Positions 4,720-8,432 of a stretch of DNA of 8,432 nucleotides are shown here, piece after piece. The notes under the pieces are model-generated. The model had not been told where the DNA came from. It made no database searches and worked only from the letters and a program-made list of their open reading frames with translations. Origin of the DNA: an uncultured Opitutaceae bacterium (lineage in GTDB: Bacteria; Verrucomicrobiota; Verrucomicrobiia; Opitutales; Opitutaceae). Both the position numbers and the translations under genes were made by a program. Position 1 is the first letter of the stretch. Every line of letters starts with the position of its first letter. Location: contig CAISJA010000428.1 in assembly GCA_903885525.1 (NCBI GenBank), positions 1 through 8,432 on the forward strand. The letters are read 5' to 3'.

Positions 4720-7700
4720 GTACTGGGGAGATTGTGCAGGAACGTAATAATTTCCCTCAACCTTGCAAGGGGGGTGGGGGCGGTCAAGCGGGGAAACCGG
4801 CTGCTGAGCTGGATAAAGTCATCGTGGCGGTTGCTGTGCCGGAGGCACTTGAGGCGATTGCCGTCGGTTTCGACGGAGAGCAGGCCATTTTGTTCCGCCC
4901 GGACGCGGATTTCGGTGACCAGCAGGAGGGCGCGGACCTCCTCGCCGAAGCGGCCGAAGCGGTCGCGCAGCTCGGTCTCGAGGGCTTTGACCTGGGCGGG
5001 GTTTTCGGCCAGGGCGAGCCGGCGGTAGCAATCGATGCGGAGGCGGGTTTCCCCGATGTAGCTGGACGGGAGGCGGGCCTGGATCTTGTCGATTTCCTGC
5101 GCCACGCGCTCCGCCTGGCGGAGGGCGCTGAAGCTGTCGGTGGCTTCGGCCCGGACTGTTTCGGCGCCTTCGCCGACAAAGACGAAGTCCAGCTTGACGG
5201 CGGCCCGGACGGCGGCGGCGTGTTTCTCGCCCTTCAGGCGGGCGACGCTCTGGCGCAGGAGCTGGCAATAGAGCTCGAAGCCGACGCCGACGATGTGCCC
5301 GCTTTGCTCGGCGCCGAGCAGGTTGCCGGCACCGCGGAGTTCGAGGTCGCGCATGGCGATGCGGAAGCCGGCGCCGAGCTGGTTGTGCTGGCGGATGGCG
5401 GTCAGCCGCTGGCGGGCCACCTCCATGATCCGGGCGTGCCGGTGGAGCAGGAGGTAGGCGTAGGCCTGGTGCTTGAAGCGGCCGACCCGGCCGCGCAGCT
5501 GGTAGAGCTGGGACAGGCCGAAACGGTCGGCCCCCTCGATGATGATCGTGTTGCAGTTGGGGATATCGAGGCCGCTCTCGATGATGGTGGTGCAGACGAG
5601 CACATGGTAGCGCCCGGCCACGAAGTCGGTCATGATCTGCTCCAATTCCCCTTCCGCCATCTTGCCGTGCCCGACCCCGATGGTCAGTTCGGGCAGCAGG
5701 GTGCGAAGTCGCGTGGCCACCTGGTCGATGCTCTGCACCCGGTTGTGGAGGTAGAAGACCTGGCCGCCGCGGCGGATTTCGTGGCGGACCGACTCGACCA
5801 CCAGTTTCTCGTCATAGCTCTTCACGACGGTCTGGATCGGCAGGCGGTGGGTGGGGGCCGTTTCGATGGTGCTGAGGTCGCGTGCCCCGGTGAGGGCGAG
5901 GTAGAGGGTGCGCGGGATCGGGGTGGCGCTCATGGAGAGCAGGTCGACGTGGGCGCGCCAGCGTTTGAAGACCTCCTTGTGCTTCACGCCGAAGCGCTGC
6001 TCCTCGTCGATCACCACGAGCCCGAGGTCCTGGAAGGCCACGTCGGCCTGCACCAGCCGGTGGGTGCCGATGAGGATGTCGACCTGGCCGGTGGCGGTCG
6101 CGGCGAGGATCTGCTGCTGCTCCTTGCGCGAACGGAAGCGGCTGAGCATCTCAATCGCCACGGGATAGCCGGCCATGCGCTCGCGGAAGCTGTTCAGGTG
6201 CTGCTGGGCCAGCACGGTCGTGGGCACGAGCACGGCGACCTGCTTGCCGCCCATCACGGCCTTGAAGGCGGCGCGGATCGCCACCTCGGTCTTGCCGAAG
6301 CCGACGTCGCCGCAGATCAGCCGGTCCATCGGCCGGGTGCGCTCGAGGTCGGCCTTGGTCTCGGTGATGGCCTTGGCCTGGTCGCGGGTTTCGGTGTAGG
6401 GGAAGGCGGCCTCGAATTCCTGCTGCCAGGTGCCATCCGGGGCAAAGGCGTGGCCGGGCTGGGCCTCCCGCATGGCCTGGAGGCGGAGCAGCTCCGCAGC
6501 CAGGTCGAGGGTGGCCCGTTCCGCCGAGGCGCGGATTTTCTCCCAGCGCCCGGAGCCGACCCGGCCGAGCTGGGGGCGCGCCTTGGACAGGCCCACGTAG
6601 CGGCTGATGAGGTGCGACTCCTGCAGCGGCACGTGCAGCGTTACCTGGTGGTCGAACTCGAGCGAGATCACCTCGCGGACTCCGTCCTGCGCCTCCAGCT
6701 TCGACAAGCCGCGAAAGACCGCGATGCCGTGCTGGAGGTGGACGACGAAATCGCCCTCCACCAGCTCGGAGAAGTCGAGAAGCTGGTCGACGGCCGAGGG
6801 GGTGACGGCCGCGCGGCGGGAGGTGGCGACCCGGACACGGCGGCGGCCGAAAATTTCGGTTTCGGTGACGACGACAAGGCCGCGCGGCGGGGCGGCGGGG
6901 GCCGGGGCCGGTCCGCTCCCGCCCGCGGTGGCCGGCCGGAACGTGACACGGAAGCCCTCGGCGAGGCGGCCGCGGACGAAGTGCGGCCGGAGGTGTTTCA
7001 GCCCGGTGTCGTCGGACAGCAGCTCCCTGATCCGGAGTTCCTCGCCTTCCTTGCCGGTCACGAATTCCACGGCGTAGCCCGCCTCCTGCCACTCCAGGAC
7101 CTGGACGAGAAAATCCCGCCGGGCGACGTCCTCCGCTTCCAGCCGTTCGTGCGCGAGCAATCCCTGCCCGGCGGAGGAGCGGTGGTGCGAGAGCGATTCG
7201 GTGTCCCACGTCTCCTCCCGGTCGGGTTGCGCGAAGAGGCGGCTGGCCAGGTCGAGGTCGCCCAGGCCGGTCAGCCGCCGGCAGCGGTGCGCCAGGGTGC
7301 CGGGAAAATCAAGTCCGTCCCGGGCGAGGGTGTCGAACACCTCCTCCAGAGTGCCCGGTTCGAGCAGCACGGCCTGGGCGCCGGGCGGGAGGTAGTCGGC
7401 GAGACTGGCCTGCGCCTCGGGATGGGACTGCGGGCTGGCCGTGACGGTGAGTTGGGCGACCGACTCACCGGACCGCTGCGTGACGGGATCGAGCGTGCGG
7501 ATGTCCTCCAGCGTGTCGCCGAAAAAATCCAGCCGGTAGGGCTGGGCCGCCGTCACCGGGTAAAGGTCGATGATGCCGCCGCGGACGGCGTACTGGCCGG
7601 GGGCCTCGCAGACGGCCTCATGGTCGTAGTCGTAGGCCCGCAGCAGTTCCAGCAGGGCCGCGAAGGAGCGGGCCTGCCCAGTGGCGAGATGGGTTTCTCG

Positions 7701-8093
7701 GCTGGAGAGATCGGCTTCGGCGGGGACGGCCTGCAGCAGGGCGCCGGGTGAGGAGAAGATGATGAGCGGGGCGGCGTCCGGCGTGCTCCGCCGGCGGTGG
7801 AGCCGGCTCAGGACGGCGAGCCGGTCGCTGGCGGCATGGAAGGCTTCGCGGACGTTCCGCTGGTCGGGCTGCGCCTCCGGGAAGGACATGATTTCCGGAC
7901 CGGCCTGGCCGGGGCGCGGGGGGAGGAAGAGCGCGAGGTCCTCGCCCAGGGCCTCGGCGGTGCGCGCCTCCTCGTGCACCACCAGCCAGACGGGGGCGGC
8001 CTCGGCGGCCAGCAGTTGTGCCAGCGCATAGGGGAGGGCGGCCGGACAGATGCCGGTCAGCTTGGTGCGGTGGGCCGTGGTTGGCGCGGGCAT
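4716..8093 (-). CDS. mfd: Transcription-repair coupling factor Mfd
   Basis: A complete 1125-residue Mfd (E. coli Mfd is 1148). It pushes stalled RNA polymerase off DNA using ATP and recruits UvrA to the lesion. Domains in order: a UvrB-homology region (about 10-390) in which R171, R187 and F191 sit at the spacing of the E. coli residues known for UvrA contact; an alanine/proline linker (about 393-404); the RNA-polymerase-interacting domain (about 444-505, LVEGDFVVHLQHGIAVF); and two RecG-like translocase domains. The motor motifs are intact: Walker A GDVGFGKT (595-602), motif II DEEQ (696-699), SATPIPRT (722-729), TIIESGLDIPN (836-846) and QLRGRVGR (865-872). The GAGFRIAMRDLELRGAGNLLG block (908-927) and the C-terminal TRCF domain (about 965-1065) follow. 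The start is ATG, giving the family's usual N-terminus; no clear Shine-Dalgarno is visible. It heads the tight block mfd-foldase-radC, overlapping the foldase gene by four bases. Confidence 0.99.
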   Translation of the reverse strand: MPAPTTAHRTKLTGICPAALPYALAQLLAAEAAPVWLVVHEEARTAEALGEDLALFLPPRPGQAGPEIMSFPEAQPDQRNVREAFHAASDRLAVLSRLHRRRSTPDAAPLIIFSSPGALLQAVPAEADLSSRETHLATGQARSFAALLELLRAYDYDHEAVCEAPGQYAVRGGIIDLYPVTAAQPYRLDFFGDTLEDIRTLDPVTQRSGESVAQLTVTASPQSHPEAQASLADYLPPGAQAVLLEPGTLEEVFDTLARDGLDFPGTLAHRCRRLTGLGDLDLASRLFAQPDREETWDTESLSHHRSSAGQGLLAHERLEAEDVARRDFLVQVLEWQEAGYAVEFVTGKEGEELRIRELLSDDTGLKHLRPHFVRGRLAEGFRVTFRPATAGGSGPAPAPAAPPRGLVVVTETEIFGRRRVRVATSRRAAVTPSAVDQLLDFSELVEGDFVVHLQHGIAVFRGLSKLEAQDGVREVISLEFDHQVTLHVPLQESHLISRYVGLSKARPQLGRVGSGRWEKIRASAERATLDLAAELLRLQAMREAQPGHAFAPDGTWQQEFEAAFPYTETRDQAKAITETKADLERTRPMDRLICGDVGFGKTEVAIRAAFKAVMGGKQVAVLVPTTVLAQQHLNSFRERMAGYPVAIEMLSRFRSRKEQQQILAATATGQVDILIGTHRLVQADVAFQDLGLVVIDEEQRFGVKHKEVFKRWRAHVDLLSMSATPIPRTLYLALTGARDLSTIETAPTHRLPIQTVVKSYDEKLVVESVRHEIRRGGQVFYLHNRVQSIDQVATRLRTLLPELTIGVGHGKMAEGELEQIMTDFVAGRYHVLVCTTIIESGLDIPNCNTIIIEGADRFGLSQLYQLRGRVGRFKHQAYAYLLLHRHARIMEVARQRLTAIRQHNQLGAGFRIAMRDLELRGAGNLLGAEQSGHIVGVGFELYCQLLRQSVARLKGEKHAAAVRAAVKLDFVFVGEGAETVRAEATDSFSALRQAERVAQEIDKIQARLPSSYIGETRLRIDCYRRLALAENPAQVKALETELRDRFGRFGEEVRALLLVTEIRVRAEQNGLLSVETDGNRLKCLRHSNRHDDFIQLSSRFPRLTAPTPLARLREIITFLHNLPST

Positions 8094-8331
8094 GCGGAAC
8101 GGGCCGGCCTACCGGACGCCCGGGCAAAGCCGGGCGCGCGCCGCCGCTCGCGCGGAAGGGCGCGGCCGCGGCGTCCGCCGCCCGGCACCGGGCGGGGGAA
8201 AGGATGGGTGGCAGGGAGCAATCAGAAACATGCTGGTGGCGGGCGCGGGGGCCATTCCGGGTGGGTGGGGGCGCATCAATTGCCAGGTGGGCGCCGGCAG
8301 GCAATCCGCAACGGTGCCGGCGGGGCGGCGC
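8094..8331 (-). other. rnc-mfd intergenic region with two GC-rich hairpins
   Basis: These 238 bases hold no credible gene. On the mfd-sense strand, two perfect stems lie in the probable mfd leader. One is 7 bp with a 4-base loop (8178-8195; CCGCCCG/CGGGCGG). The other is 7 bp with a 6-base loop (8117-8136; CGCCCGG/CCGGGCG), ending about 23 bases before the mfd ATG. A 10-base palindrome CGCGGCCGCG (8161-8170) lies between them. Neither stem is followed by a T-run, so neither is a standard intrinsic terminator for rnc. The part near rnc, with CAATTG at 8277-8282, is less GC-rich, but I could not find a convincing pair of promoter elements. The region probably holds the mfd promoter and a long structured leader, though this is inference. 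Confidence 0.4.
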
Positions 8332-8432
8332 TCAGGTCCGGGGCGGGGCTTCGCGCAGGGTTTGCAGAGCGATGCGGGCGGCGGCTTCCTCGGCCAGTTT
8401 CTTGGAGCTGCCGTGGCCTTCCCCGAGCCGGC
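8332..8432 (-). CDS. rnc: Ribonuclease III, C-terminal end only (5' end outside window)
   Basis: The last 32 codons and TGA stop of a gene entering from the right edge. The peptide starts RLGEGHGSSKKLAEEAAARI and ends LREAPPRT. GEGxGSSKKxAEExAA matches the end of a double-stranded-RNA-binding domain: the two lysines contact the RNA backbone and the alanine-rich helix closes the fold. Position at the protein's C-terminus and the short tail are what RNase III shows; that enzyme cleaves structured rRNA and mRNA precursors. Only the dsRBD tail is visible, so another dsRBD protein remains possible. It is on the same strand as mfd but separated by 238 bases. Confidence 0.83.
   Translation of the reverse strand, partial: RLGEGHGSSKKLAEEAAARIALQTLREAPPRT

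Noticed and set aside
2470..5028. An 852-codon plus-strand frame running through tRNA-Tyr and opposite radC and the foldase gene
   Set aside because: It has the same register as the mfd antisense frame relative to both genes, crosses a tRNA and several gene boundaries, and has no domain. It is a GC shadow.
4734..7751. A 1005-codon open frame on the plus strand, opposite mfd
   Set aside because: Its codons are in register so that their first base pairs with the wobble base of mfd codons. A stop in this frame would require TTA, CTA or TCA in mfd, which are rare in such GC-rich coding DNA, so the frame stays open by default. The product is low-complexity Ala/Glu/Gly/Asp/Leu/Val with no recognisable domain.
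8178..8195. Intrinsic terminator for rnc
   Set aside because: The stem is strong, but no T-run follows on the minus strand, so I list it only as a hairpin.
7618..8304. A minus-strand frame starting in the rnc-mfd gap and running into mfd in another frame
   Set aside because: Arg/Pro/Ala-rich sequence with no domain; the mfd frame is unambiguous over the same bases.
1..8432. Mobile element, CRISPR array, phage attachment site or genomic island at tRNA-Tyr
   Set aside because: No direct repeat of the tRNA 3' end, integrase, transposase, or regularly spaced repeats could be seen. The genes beside the tRNA are ordinary housekeeping genes in the same GC-rich style.

Overview
The window is a GC-rich, almost fully coding stretch of a bacterial chromosome carrying housekeeping genes for DNA repair, envelope maintenance, RNA processing and folate metabolism. 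I see no phage, transposon, CRISPR array, toxin or defence genes, and I did not find a convincing undescribed multi-gene system. The organism looks Gram-negative, because a SurA/PpiC-type foldase carries a clear Sec signal peptide for export to a periplasm. From memory of how such proteins and this gene order look, I would guess Verrucomicrobiota, perhaps Opitutaceae. That assignment is inference and could not be checked here.

Layout from left to right. (1) The 5' part of a dihydrofolate reductase gene (folA, minus strand) runs off the left edge. (2) After a 102-base divergent gap, a class I SAM-dependent methyltransferase is encoded on the plus strand. (3) It converges tail-to-tail with a two-HKD cardiolipin synthase (cls, minus strand); the two stop codons share one CTAG. 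(4) Everything further right is on the minus strand. In transcription order, from the right edge leftwards, it is: rnc (RNase III, only the last 32 codons), a 238-base gap with GC-rich hairpins, mfd (transcription-repair coupling factor, complete), a SurA/PpiC-like peptidyl-prolyl isomerase overlapping mfd by ATGA, radC 36 bases further on behind a small hairpin, tRNA-Tyr(GTA) with encoded CCA, then cls.

How the genes fit together: mfd, the foldase gene and radC are packed tightly enough to be one transcription unit. Mfd releases stalled RNA polymerase and recruits UvrA. RadC is a JAMM-fold protein of uncertain role that often sits near repair genes. The periplasmic foldase has no obvious mechanistic link to either. 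The tRNA probably has its own promoter between radC and itself. The cls start has to be moved inward from the longest open frame, which begins inside the tRNA gene.

The points most worth a second look are an atypical active-site segment in the DHFR, a hairpin in the short foldase-radC gap that appears to contain the radC ribosome-binding site, the shared CTAG stop, and the hairpin-rich rnc-mfd gap. Very long open frames opposite mfd, radC/foldase and cls are explained by codon register and GC-rich wobble positions, and I reject them as genes.
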